From positions 765,001-829,000 of the forward strand of contig JADJRL010000003.1 in assembly GCA_016712225.1 (NCBI GenBank): 64,000 nt of DNA, in the 5' to 3' direction. Made by a program: the position numbers and the translations under genes. The first letter of the stretch is position 1; the number at the start of each line of letters is the position of its first letter. The notes beneath the pieces were generated by a model. That model was not told where the DNA came from. It saw only the letters and a list, made by a program, of their open reading frames with translations, and ran no database searches. This document shows, piece after piece, positions 1-9,061 of the stretch. The DNA is from Candidatus Defluviibacterium haderslevense (GTDB taxonomy: Bacteria; Bacteroidota; Bacteroidia; Chitinophagales; Saprospiraceae).

Positions 1-143
1 TCTAAAAATAATTTACCCTTATAATCATCAAATGCACCTGTCACCACACTCGAACTCAATTGAACAGCATTCTGATGCAACTGAGCTTTTATATCTAAAA
101 TACAACAGCAACAAATAAAGCCCAGTATTCTAATGTTTTTCAT
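1..143 (-). CDS. Secreted protein, N-terminal part only (runs off the window)
   Basis: An ATG on the minus strand (complement of 141-143) opens a frame that stays open to the window edge, giving about 47 residues. The protein starts MKNIRILGF, followed by an unusual run of four cysteines and a hydrophobic stretch ending KAQ, which reads as a signal peptide with cleavage near residue 20. The rest is not in the window, so no function can be given. The start lies 1 base after the stop codon of the upstream lipoprotein gene, so the two are probably co-transcribed. Confidence 0.6.
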   Translation of the reverse strand, partial: MKNIRILGFICCCCILDIKAQLHQNAVQLSSSVVTGAFDDYKGKLFL

Positions 144-144
144 A

Positions 145-852
145 TTAATCTACTTTAAACCAATAAATATGTTTGTTCTCTGTTAGTTTCTTTAAATGCT
201 CCTTTTCCTTTTCGTCGATAGGATTGGAACTATTTAATTCTCCATTATTGTTAGCTACATCGAAATAGTAAATATATTCCGTAATTTGTCCAAAATACGC
301 ATCATATTGATTTCCAGTATAATTACAAAATGAATCTGTTTGTTGGAATGTATGATATTGAAATGAATTATTATCTGGCGCTATTATAAAAATACCTTTG
401 GTTTTTGGAATAACACCAAATTTAAAATAAATAGATTTCTCAGGACATCCATAATTAAAATAAAAATACTGATTGTTTGTATCAACATTTTCTAGCAATT
501 GTGCCACTTTAGTTTCAATATAGATATCAAATGGTTTATTTGGATAGAACCATTGGGATTTAAATTCGGCATCATAAATTCTAAAATGAATATTAAGCAA
601 TTTATCACTCAAGGAAATTTTTTCTTGATTTATTTCATTGATGATAAAGGGTTCATGAGAACTATTACTTACCCAAATGGTATCACCAATATGATAGATT
701 TTCTTTTCTGGGTAAATGTTCAGATGCTGTTTAAATTGATACACCACCTCCACATTATTATCAATAATTCGGCATGAGGTCAACCAGGTTAGACTAAAAA
801 GTATAAAAACGCAAAGTGGTTTAAAAATAAAGAATTTAAAAGCTTGACTCAT
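145..852 (-). CDS. Hypothetical lipoprotein
   Basis: The 235-residue product begins with a hydrophobic signal sequence ending in the lipobox LTSC at residues 24-27, so it is predicted to be exported and lipid-anchored at Cys27. The remainder is soluble, rich in Tyr, Phe and Asn, with no motif I recognise. Its stop is 1 base from the start of the next minus-strand gene, which suggests a two-gene operon. The lipoprotein call rests on the N-terminus only; the function is unknown. Confidence 0.75.
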   Translation of the reverse strand: MSQAFKFFIFKPLCVFILFSLTWLTSCRIIDNNVEVVYQFKQHLNIYPEKKIYHIGDTIWVSNSSHEPFIINEINQEKISLSDKLLNIHFRIYDAEFKSQWFYPNKPFDIYIETKVAQLLENVDTNNQYFYFNYGCPEKSIYFKFGVIPKTKGIFIIAPDNNSFQYHTFQQTDSFCNYTGNQYDAYFGQITEYIYYFDVANNNGELNSSNPIDEKEKEHLKKLTENKHIYWFKVD

Positions 853-1021
853 AATTGGATTATTTACCTAATATTAATCTCACAAAAGTAAATATATAGT
901 TGACATATTGAAAATTTTTAAATAAATAACAATTAATTCTCCTAATAACCACTCAATTAGAAGCGAAAATGTCTAACAGCTAGATCACATTTATTTGTTT
1001 ATAATTTTGATTTGTTATTAA

Positions 1022-3226
1022 CTAGACTACTAATAATAGACCAGCTTCTCTCAATTGATCCATTTCCTTACCAAACCATAAAACATCAAACGCTCCCAAT
1101 CCATAGGACATATAATCATTCTTTACATCTTCAAAAGTTAATACCTCAGATGGACCAATTGAAAGCTTATCTAATATTTGTAAAAGCCACCTGGCATCAT
1201 TTGATTCTAATAATAATACAATAGTGCTTACTTTAGTGTGAAAAATTAATTCAATATATTCCATGGATTGACCTTTCTTAATTTTATGCATGCATTTTAA
1301 TAAAGGAGCTCCACCTAAAAAAATTATTTTTGCACTGGATTTAATCTCAACAAATGGACTTTCCTGAATAGCGTTCAATATAAAATCACGATCCACTTTC
1401 GTTTTCGGAACCTTCATATCAAACCAATCCTGTAAAGGAAACTCAAAACCAATCCCATGCATATAATTCAACAATGATTTCTTTAATCCAAAACTAAATT
1501 GGCTATAATCAATGCCCAAAGGATCTATATATTCCATATCGTTATTTGCAAAAGCACCAATATCTGTATTATATTTTTGAATCCCAAAATCTTGAGGTCT
1601 CAAACCAACGGGACTATGTGCTGTCATTGCGAATTGATGCCAAAAACCAGATTGTAAAACATTGAGTTCAAAGAGCTGTCGCACCATTTCCAGAGAATCT
1701 ATAATCTCTTGTTTTGTCTGAGTCGGAAATCCATACATCAGATAAGAATGCACCATAATATTGGCTTCTGAAAAATTTCTTGTTACCTGTGCTACTTGCG
1801 ATACAGTGACCCCCTTTTTAATTAAATCGAGCAAACGATCTGAAGCTACTTCCAATCCTCCAGAAACTGCAATACATCCAGAAGCACTTAATAATAAACA
1901 TAAATCTCTGGAAAAATTCTTTTCAAACCGTATATTAGTCCACCAACTGACAACTAATTTCCGTCTTAAGATTTCCAAGGCTAAGGCACGCATTAATGCT
2001 GGAGGTGCCGCTTCATCTACAAAATGAAATCCCCGAATTCCGTTCTGTGCAATCAGAATCTCCATTCGATCACATAATAAACTCGCTGTAATCGGTTCAT
2101 ACACCTTAATATAATCTAATGAGATATCACAAAAAGTACATTTACCCCAATAACATCCATGTGCCATCGTCAATTTATTCCATGTGCCATCACTCCAAAG
2201 ACTATGCATAGGATTAGCCATTTCAATAACAGAAATGTATTGGTCCATTAATAGATCACTGTAATCCGGAGTCCCAGTATCTGCTTGTGAATAATCCTTA
2301 TTTAAACTCAAATTGGAATAACTCACTTTTTTATCTTGTAAAACAAAAGTTCGTTTTAATAATTCTATAGGTCTTTTTCCATCTAAATACTCTATGATAT
2401 GTTCTATTGGTGCTTCTCCATCATCTAATGATATGAAATCAAAAAATTCAAATACTCTAACATCAGAAACTGATCTTAACTCTGTATTGGGGAAGCCACC
2501 ACCCATAGCTAATTTTATTTCTGGTCGATGATTTTTTATCCATTGTGCAATTCTAAAAGCTGAGAGTAAATTACCCGGAAAAGGAACTGAGATGGCAACT
2601 AACTTTGGTGATATTAGATTTAATTTATCAGTCAATAATTTTAGTAAAATCTGGTCAATATAAGATGGTGGACTATTTAACAGGTCATAAATATCATCAA
2701 AAGAATGTGCAGATCTACCAAGATGTTCCGCGTACCTACTAAAACCAAAATGGGAATCAACACATAATTGAATAAAATCTGATAAATCCTCTAAATAAAG
2801 GGTGGCTAAATGTTTAGCTTTATCCTGAATACCCATTCGACCAAATGCCCAATCAAGATCATCCAATTGACTAAAACGAGATGCTTCCGGTAAAAAATGA
2901 CCTTGAACGATTCGATGTGCTAATTCTGGAAGTTTACCTTGAAGAAAGTGTATTACGTGATCTATAGTTTGAATATATTCAGATCTCAATTGAAATATTC
3001 TCACTGCGATTTCGGATTCCATAGTGTTCTCTGTTCGATAAACATCTTCAAACAAAGCCAACAATCCTTTTGATGAAAACAGATCTAATACAACTTCAAT
3101 TCCCAAGTCCCATTGAACCGAAGTAATACCTTTAGTGTTTAAAAAACCTTTAAGATATGCAGAAGCAGGATAAGGCGTATTTAACTGAGTAAAAGGTGGG
3201 GTAACGATGACAACTTTCGGATTCAC
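1022..3226 (-). CDS. B12-binding-domain radical SAM protein
   Basis: The 734-residue product has an N-terminal cobalamin-binding-like region: VVIVTPPF at residues 5-12, and later AISVPFPGN and MGGGFPN around 213-245, both typical of B12-type radical SAM enzymes. The radical SAM core begins near residue 356 with GCYWGKCTFCD, a Cx4Cx2C iron-sulfur motif rather than the canonical Cx3Cx2C. Further core elements follow, such as SGGLEVAS and the YLMYGFPTQT segment. The DxHxxG cobalamin-ligand motif is not visible. The substrate cannot be inferred. No precursor-peptide gene is evident next to it. The next gene upstream encodes a VF530-type protein 33 bases away, so the pair may be an operon. Confidence 0.85.
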   Translation of the reverse strand: MNPKVVIVTPPFTQLNTPYPASAYLKGFLNTKGITSVQWDLGIEVVLDLFSSKGLLALFEDVYRTENTMESEIAVRIFQLRSEYIQTIDHVIHFLQGKLPELAHRIVQGHFLPEASRFSQLDDLDWAFGRMGIQDKAKHLATLYLEDLSDFIQLCVDSHFGFSRYAEHLGRSAHSFDDIYDLLNSPPSYIDQILLKLLTDKLNLISPKLVAISVPFPGNLLSAFRIAQWIKNHRPEIKLAMGGGFPNTELRSVSDVRVFEFFDFISLDDGEAPIEHIIEYLDGKRPIELLKRTFVLQDKKVSYSNLSLNKDYSQADTGTPDYSDLLMDQYISVIEMANPMHSLWSDGTWNKLTMAHGCYWGKCTFCDISLDYIKVYEPITASLLCDRMEILIAQNGIRGFHFVDEAAPPALMRALALEILRRKLVVSWWTNIRFEKNFSRDLCLLLSASGCIAVSGGLEVASDRLLDLIKKGVTVSQVAQVTRNFSEANIMVHSYLMYGFPTQTKQEIIDSLEMVRQLFELNVLQSGFWHQFAMTAHSPVGLRPQDFGIQKYNTDIGAFANNDMEYIDPLGIDYSQFSFGLKKSLLNYMHGIGFEFPLQDWFDMKVPKTKVDRDFILNAIQESPFVEIKSSAKIIFLGGAPLLKCMHKIKKGQSMEYIELIFHTKVSTIVLLLESNDARWLLQILDKLSIGPSEVLTFEDVKNDYMSYGLGAFDVLWFGKEMDQLREAGLLLVV

Positions 3227-3259
3227 AAAACCTTTTTATTTATAATCAATTGGCCAATA

Positions 3260-3520
3260 CTATTTTTCAGTGGTATTATTTTGAATCTTTCTATCTTGAC
3301 GAAGTGTATACAAATAAAAATCTTCAACTTTCTTTCTAGCCCAAGGCATTTTTCTTAAAAATTTTAAACTAGAAGGAATACTTTGATCATGGATAAAACA
3401 ATTGATCGTAATTCGTTGACCAAGTTCTTTCCAACCATACGTGTTGACTAAATGATTTACGATAACTTCCAATGTCACACCATGCAATGGATCTTTTTTA
3501 TTAGGTAATTTTGGTTCCAT
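3260..3520 (-). CDS. VF530 family (DUF2132) DNA-binding-like small protein
   Basis: The 86-residue product matches my memory of the VF530/DUF2132 family almost end to end: DPLHGVTLEVIV near residues 10-21, YGWKELGQRI, and the C-terminal signature SSLKFLRKMPWARKKVEDFY. Family members are small alpha-helical proteins of unknown role, with DNA binding proposed from structure. It lies directly upstream of the radical SAM gene on the same strand and downstream of the helicase gene, with short gaps on both sides. Confidence 0.88.
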   Translation of the reverse strand: MEPKLPNKKDPLHGVTLEVIVNHLVNTYGWKELGQRITINCFIHDQSIPSSLKFLRKMPWARKKVEDFYLYTLRQDRKIQNNTTEK

Positions 3521-3558
3521 AAAACGTATCTAATCAATTCAAAAAAATCATTTCACTA

Positions 3559-4881
3559 CTATTTTGCAATTTGAATCCGATATTTTTTACCTTTCATTTT
3601 TTCTTCGTACACATTTTTTAATAAACTATTCACCTTGTTGTTTTTAATTGCCGCAAAAGAATAGTGGTCCTTAATATCAATTAATCCAAGATCTTCTTTG
3701 GCTAATTTCCCCTTCTGTAAGAAAAAACCAACGATATCAACTTTATTAATTTTATCTTTTTTTCCTCCACTAATATAGACTGTTGTAAATTGAGGAGCCA
3801 GAGGAATTGAAGTAGCTGTAGGTAATACAAATTCAGGAATATTCGGATCTATGTATTTTGGTAAATGATCTACATGACTTGCTAAAACATAAACTGATCC
3901 TGATTCATACATACGGGCTGTTCGACCATTGCGATGTGTAAATTCATCCAATTTACCAGGCAGATCATAATGAATTACATGTTTCATTTCCGGAATATCC
4001 AAACCCCTGGATGCCAAATCAGTTGAAATTAAAAAATGCACACTACTATTTCTAAATCTGATTAAAGCTAATTCACGATCTTCCTGTTCCAATTTTCCAT
4101 GATAAAATGTGGCTGCAATGTTATGTGATAAAATATAATTACATAAACTTTCTGCGGTCTCTCTTTGATTACAAAAAATCAATGCGGTCTCATCTTTAAA
4201 TGTACTTAACAGTTGGACAACAATTTTATTGCGATTGGAATCTGTACTACGGACCCAGTGTAATTGTAATTTATTATTGTGTTGGTCATTTACAATATAG
4301 TCCAAAGTTACCGGATGTTTCAACTTAACAAAGTCAGGTACATCAGGACAAGGCGTTGCAGAAACAAGAACTTTTTTCTTCAAGTGACTCAACCGTTGGA
4401 TAATAGTAGCCATTTGTTCATGAAATCCCAACTGCAATGATTTATCGAATTCATCCAATATTAATAACTTAATATCCTGAGTCCTGAAAGAATCTCTAAC
4501 CAAATGATCTTCAATTCGCCCGGGAGTTCCAATAAGTAAGGCTGGAGGCGCAGTAAGATTTTGGATTTCGGTTTGCATGGAGTGGCCTCCATAACAAACA
4601 TTTACTTTATACCCAGTTCCCAGTTTTTTCCACACTTGTTCTATTTGTAATGCCAACTCCCTGGTTGGGGCTAATATCAAGCATTGAACTTGTTTAATCT
4701 CCGGGTTCAATTGGTTGATGATAGGCCACAAAAAAGCTAAAGTTTTTCCGGATCCTGTTGGTGCTAATAATACCACTTCATTTTGATCTTGGATCGTTTG
4801 AAATGATTTAGTTTGCATTTCATTAAAAGCCTCAATTCCTAAATTGGATAAAAGTACTTTCTCTTGTATTAAATTAGACAT
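3559..4881 (-). CDS. DEAD-box RNA helicase with DbpA-like C-terminal domain
   Basis: This is an ATP-dependent RNA helicase. Visible motifs in order are APTGSGKT (motif I), PTRELALQ (Ia), GTPGRIED (Ib), DEFD (motif II, a variant of DEAD), SAT (III), TDLASRGLDIP (V) and HRNGRTARM (VI). The last 75 residues (KINKVDIVGFF onward) resemble the DbpA RNA-binding domain that docks on ribosomal RNA, so a role in ribosome assembly is plausible. An upstream ATG at 4899 would add six residues, but a perfect -7 box (TATCTTTG, complement of 4889-4896) lies inside that extension, so I take the ATG at 4881 as the start. Confidence 0.9.
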   Translation of the reverse strand: MSNLIQEKVLLSNLGIEAFNEMQTKSFQTIQDQNEVVLLAPTGSGKTLAFLWPIINQLNPEIKQVQCLILAPTRELALQIEQVWKKLGTGYKVNVCYGGHSMQTEIQNLTAPPALLIGTPGRIEDHLVRDSFRTQDIKLLILDEFDKSLQLGFHEQMATIIQRLSHLKKKVLVSATPCPDVPDFVKLKHPVTLDYIVNDQHNNKLQLHWVRSTDSNRNKIVVQLLSTFKDETALIFCNQRETAESLCNYILSHNIAATFYHGKLEQEDRELALIRFRNSSVHFLISTDLASRGLDIPEMKHVIHYDLPGKLDEFTHRNGRTARMYESGSVYVLASHVDHLPKYIDPNIPEFVLPTATSIPLAPQFTTVYISGGKKDKINKVDIVGFFLQKGKLAKEDLGLIDIKDHYSFAAIKNNKVNSLLKNVYEEKMKGKKYRIQIAK

Positions 4882-4888
4882 ATTTACA

Positions 4889-4896
4889 CAAAGATA
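4889..4896 (-). promoter_or_regulatory. -7 promoter box for the helicase gene
   Basis: On the minus strand this reads TATCTTTG, an exact match to the Bacteroidota TAnnTTTG -7 consensus. The helicase ATG begins only 8 bases after the last G, so the transcript would have an almost absent leader. Confidence 0.6.
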
Positions 4897-5036
4897 CACA
4901 TTAAATTTTTAGAAAAACTGTTTTAGCCAAGAATCAAATAAGAATCTAATATTTTATGCAATTATGGCCTAAGAAATATTTGTTAATTAGGTACAAAACA
5001 TAAACAAAAATCACGCATTACTGTTAACTTTTGATC

Positions 5037-5945
5037 ATGCATACGTCAGCTATTTCTGTCAAAAATCTATATAAAAGTTACGGCCACTTTGAAGCCTTGC
5101 ATGATCTGAGCATTGAGGTACCAAAAGGAAAAATCACTGGCTTATTAGGCCCCAACGGTGCTGGTAAAAGTACTTTGATGAGATGTATCTTAGGATTAAT
5201 CAAACCGACTACCGGCTATATAAATATTTTGAATCAATCTTTGGTTGGTAATAAACATAACATTTTTAAAGATATAGGTTGCATTATTGAAAAACCAGAT
5301 TTCTATACTTATTTAACAGCTAAAAAAAATCTTGAATTATTGGCCATGATTAGCAAAAGTGATCAGGCTATATCAAATATTCAAAAATGTATTGACTTAG
5401 TTGGATTGACAGGCAGAGAAAAAGATAAAGTAAAGACCTTCTCACATGGAATGAAACAAAGATTAGGAATTGCACAATGTCTAATCCATGATCCTGAAAT
5501 CATTATACTTGATGAACCAACTACAGGTCTTGATCCGGAGGGTATTATTGAATTCAGACAATTGATCATACGACTTCGCGATGAATTCAAGAAAACTATA
5601 TTGTTAAGCAGCCACATTTTAAGTGAAATAGAATTAGTCGCCGATCATATTATCATTATCAATAAAGGGAAATTAATTTCCCAAGGCAATATCATGCAAT
5701 TATTAAATGAGGAAGATATGATCATACATCTTGAAGTAGATGATGTATCAAGATGTATAGCAATTATTCAAGAAACCTTTGGCATTAACGTGAAATCTGA
5801 TGATCTATTTATTCAGTTTAAATTAAATAAAAATAATATACCATCTCTTGTAAATACTTTGGTACAGCACCAAATTAAAATATTTCGTTTAGATTCAAAA
5901 AGAGGATTAGAAGAATTGTATTTAAATATAACCACGAACATCTAA
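5037..5945 (+). CDS. ABC transporter ATP-binding protein
   Basis: The product of about 302 residues is the ATPase of an ABC-2-type exporter. Visible are Walker A GPNGAGKST (near residue 38), signature FSHGMKQRLGIAQ, Walker B IIILDEPTTGLDPEG and the H-loop SSHILSE. The C-terminal 80 residues form the extra domain usual for multidrug or bacitracin-type (BcrA-like) ATPases. A TTG six bases upstream (5031) is in frame, but the ATG at 5037 is the more likely start. The stop overlaps the permease start by one base (TAATG), so they form an operon. The substrate is unknown. Confidence 0.92.
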   Translation: MHTSAISVKNLYKSYGHFEALHDLSIEVPKGKITGLLGPNGAGKSTLMRCILGLIKPTTGYINILNQSLVGNKHNIFKDIGCIIEKPDFYTYLTAKKNLELLAMISKSDQAISNIQKCIDLVGLTGREKDKVKTFSHGMKQRLGIAQCLIHDPEIIILDEPTTGLDPEGIIEFRQLIIRLRDEFKKTILLSSHILSEIELVADHIIIINKGKLISQGNIMQLLNEEDMIIHLEVDDVSRCIAIIQETFGINVKSDDLFIQFKLNKNNIPSLVNTLVQHQIKIFRLDSKRGLEELYLNITTNI

Positions 5946-6781
5946 TGAAACTCATCACTTTTGAATTGTATAAAATATTTTCGAAACCACGGACTTATAT
6001 AGCCTATGGATCTATATTAATTATCATCTTTCTCATCGAGTTCGCACTTAAGGCTAGTGGCGAGGAATATCTTGATTTTATACTCAATACATTTAAGGAT
6101 AGTTTTGTTTTAGAAGGTAATATTCTCAATGGATATATGGTATCATTCATCATCTTACAAACACTAATTATCCAAATGCCATTGTTGGTTGCATTAGTTA
6201 CTGGTGATCTAATTTCAGGTGAAGCTTCCAGTGGAACAATAAAAATCCTCTTAACAAAGCCCAACTCTCGTTCAGCCATCTTTTTTTCAAAATGGATCAG
6301 TGGTGAATTATATACTGCCAGTATTGTAATGATATTAGGAATCATATCTCTGTTATGTGGTGTCCTCTTATTTGGTATAGGTGATCTCATGGTGTTAAAA
6401 AGTGATGGTGTAGAAATTATTCAATCTCAAGATCTTATTTGGCGATTTGGACTTTCATTTTGTTTCGCAATATTAGGACTAAGTGTTGTAGCGACACTGT
6501 CCATGATGATATCGACTTACGTGGATAATTCCATAAGTCCAATCATTCTAACTATGGCTATCATTATACTTTTTACCATTATTGGCACTATGGATGTGCC
6601 CTTATTCGATTTGATACGACCATATCTATTCACAACTCACATGATTATTTGGAAAAATATGTTTGATCAACAATTAGATTTTTTACTCATTTGGAAATCA
6701 TCCATTGTTTTGATTATTCATATTATCGTATTCTATTGGGTGGGATGGTACCATTTTAAACATAAAGATATATTGAATTAA
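5945..6781 (+). CDS. ABC-2 type transporter permease
   Basis: The 278-residue integral membrane protein has about six hydrophobic segments. After the first helix it carries the conserved segment GDLISGEASSGTIKILLTKP, typical of ABC-2 permeases of the NosY/BcrB type. It overlaps the ATPase gene upstream and the LolA-like gene downstream by one base each (TAATG junctions), so the three genes are translationally coupled. It presumably dimerises and is driven by the preceding ATPase. The substrate cannot be inferred. Confidence 0.9.
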   Translation: MKLITFELYKIFSKPRTYIAYGSILIIIFLIEFALKASGEEYLDFILNTFKDSFVLEGNILNGYMVSFIILQTLIIQMPLLVALVTGDLISGEASSGTIKILLTKPNSRSAIFFSKWISGELYTASIVMILGIISLLCGVLLFGIGDLMVLKSDGVEIIQSQDLIWRFGLSFCFAILGLSVVATLSMMISTYVDNSISPIILTMAIIILFTIIGTMDVPLFDLIRPYLFTTHMIIWKNMFDQQLDFLLIWKSSIVLIIHIIVFYWVGWYHFKHKDILN

Positions 6782-7452
6782 TGAAGATGAAATATTATTT
6801 AGGATTTATACTCTTATGCATTGCGTTCTCTGTCGATGCCCAATCACCAAAACAAATCGTACATTCCTGCGTAAAAAAATTTGAATTAATTAATTCTTAT
6901 AAGGCTAAGGTTCATCTGGATTTTGATTTACCTGATATCAATATGAAATCGAGAGACGCAAAAGTCTATTATAAAAAGCCCAATAAATTCAAGATTAAGT
7001 CGCAAGGAATACTTTTTTTACCCAAGCAAAATCCATATGAAAGTTTTGATTTGCTTAGAGATACAAATGCATATACTGCTGTTTTAGTTAATGAAGAAAT
7101 AGTCCAACAAAAAAAATGTAAAATCATCTTAGTAGTCCCTACAAAACAAGAAGATATTATTCTTTGTAAATTATGGATAGAGGATCGGAATCAATTAATT
7201 TATAAAATTCAATTAACTACTAAATCGAATGGAACCATATTGGCAGATTATTATTATGGTTCATATATTAAATCAGGATTACCTGACAAAACAATTTATG
7301 AAATAGAAATGAATAAATTCAAAATTCCAAAAGCGCTTGCTGTAGACCTGAATGGAAAGAAAAAAGTAAAAAAATCTACCGGTGCGAATACAGGAACCAT
7401 TCAAATGCTTTTTACTGAATATCAAATTAACATACCTGTTACAGAAATATGA
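6781..7452 (+). CDS. LolA-like periplasmic protein
   Basis: The 223-residue product has a signal peptide (MKMKYYLGFILLCIAFSVDAQ). The mature part resembles the LolA/LolB fold family of outer-membrane lipoprotein carriers: SYKAKVHLDFDLP, a YYKKPNKFKIKSQG strand pair, and a later LWIEDRNQLIYKIQ segment. Coupling to an ABC-2 transporter through a one-base overlap suggests it binds a lipidic ligand or monitors the exported substrate. The family assignment comes from pattern recognition, with moderate certainty. Confidence 0.7.
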   Translation: MKMKYYLGFILLCIAFSVDAQSPKQIVHSCVKKFELINSYKAKVHLDFDLPDINMKSRDAKVYYKKPNKFKIKSQGILFLPKQNPYESFDLLRDTNAYTAVLVNEEIVQQKKCKIILVVPTKQEDIILCKLWIEDRNQLIYKIQLTTKSNGTILADYYYGSYIKSGLPDKTIYEIEMNKFKIPKALAVDLNGKKKVKKSTGANTGTIQMLFTEYQINIPVTEI

Positions 7453-7499
7453 GATTGATCTATTGAAGCGCGTAGAGAAAAAACGTTAATCACTTTAAT

Positions 7500-8900
7500 T
7501 TATTTCAGTATTTTTTGATCTACTTTTTCCAACAACCATTTCCTTCCTGTCAATTTTTCTTCTTGTTCAATTTGTTTTCTTAGAGCAGTCCATTGAAGTT
7601 TATTAGGGTTCATTTGCTTCAAAATTTTACGCATAAAATGAATAAACGCTTTGTAATGTTCAGAGTGATATCCAAAATTATTTTTTCTCCGCAAATAGAT
7701 TTCCATGGATTCAATATGATATTGAGATAGCTCCAATTCTTCCATTTCATAAAAAATACGAATACGTTCTAATCTTGTTGATAATTCGATAATATGGTCA
7801 TCAAAACTTAAATTAGCGAGCAATGCAACAGCCTGATGATAATTACGTTGATCACTAAGAACTCTTGCCTTTTCTAACAGGTAAAATGAATTCTGATGAT
7901 TTTTCTCCAATTTAGATTGATATCTCTCCAGAAAAGAATTGACCCAATCATATTCTTTGAGATTAATCCCGATTTCAGCAATATTTCGATAAGTGAATCT
8001 GGATAATTTCCCTTGATCTAATAAAAAATCCTTTTCCAATCCTTTCATGTATAATTCAAAAACTGTTGCATTATATTGACTTTGACCTTCATTTACTTTT
8101 CGTATGCAATAGTTTAATAAATTTAAATAAATTTCCCTTCGTTCATCTTGTTCAAAATGGTTTTCGTACAATTGATGCAAGGATAAACATTTTTGAAAAT
8201 ATTCATCCTTTGCTCCAAAAATGATCGACAAATAATTATAATAATAAAATCCCAATACTGGTATTTCATACAATTTATTTTCCGCTACAAAACTTAAAAT
8301 CTGATCAATAAATGGAAAAGGAGTTTCTAGTTTATAAACGGAATGAACATGCATAACCCGGCAACAATGTCTTAATTTTTTTATAATATATGCCGTTTCC
8401 ATGGCATCCGAAATGTCCTTTAAGTTAAATTCTCCCTGACGCTTTTTACTGACTAAATACTCATAATGTTCTATAGCTATTAAGTATTGATCATCATAAA
8501 ATGATTCATTTTTTGGAAATTGGCTTTTTTGCTCTTCATCAATGGAAGCCATGGTTTCCTGAAATAACTTATCTAACGATTTATGACGGTATGATTTTAA
8601 CAATAAATCGGTTTTACATTGAAGCATTTGTTGTTCCTGGACAAGAAATGCTTCTGCATATTTAAACAACCTGCTCAACAATAACCGCATTCTGGTGTCA
8701 TTGTAAGGGATCTTGCCGAACAATGATTTGAAGGTCATTTCTTTATCTAATTCTGTGTTTTTTTTCAACTGTGTGTTAATTAACACAGAAAATAATTGTT
8801 CCATGAGTGTGTCCGTACAAAAATAAGGCGATTTTAAGTACCTGTCAAAGGATTTAATTTGCTGATTATCAAATGTTTGCAATAATTTTATAAGCTTCAT
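7500..8900 (-). CDS. Conserved hypothetical helical (TPR-like) protein
   Basis: The 466-residue product has no signal peptide and is almost entirely predicted alpha-helical, with many Leu/Tyr/Glu/Lys heptad-like segments (for example RSYRHKSLDKLFQE and KARVLSDQRNYHQAVALL, the latter TPR-like). It starts MKLIKLLQTFDNQQIKSF. I recognise this as a Bacteroidota-restricted type of hypothetical protein but know no function. It is convergent with the LolA-like gene and divergent from the following T9SS protein gene. Confidence 0.75.
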   Translation of the reverse strand: MKLIKLLQTFDNQQIKSFDRYLKSPYFCTDTLMEQLFSVLINTQLKKNTELDKEMTFKSLFGKIPYNDTRMRLLLSRLFKYAEAFLVQEQQMLQCKTDLLLKSYRHKSLDKLFQETMASIDEEQKSQFPKNESFYDDQYLIAIEHYEYLVSKKRQGEFNLKDISDAMETAYIIKKLRHCCRVMHVHSVYKLETPFPFIDQILSFVAENKLYEIPVLGFYYYNYLSIIFGAKDEYFQKCLSLHQLYENHFEQDERREIYLNLLNYCIRKVNEGQSQYNATVFELYMKGLEKDFLLDQGKLSRFTYRNIAEIGINLKEYDWVNSFLERYQSKLEKNHQNSFYLLEKARVLSDQRNYHQAVALLANLSFDDHIIELSTRLERIRIFYEMEELELSQYHIESMEIYLRRKNNFGYHSEHYKAFIHFMRKILKQMNPNKLQWTALRKQIEQEEKLTGRKWLLEKVDQKILK

Positions 8901-9061
8901 ATTAATTTTTACATAATATCAAGTATAAAAATAATCATAAATTATTGATAAACAGTATAATATAGTAATTTTTTTTAAATATTCATGTACAATTGCAAAT
9001 AATTGTCTTTGATTTCAAAAGACATTCTTTGGACTTTTACATCGGATTTAAACCCTAGATT

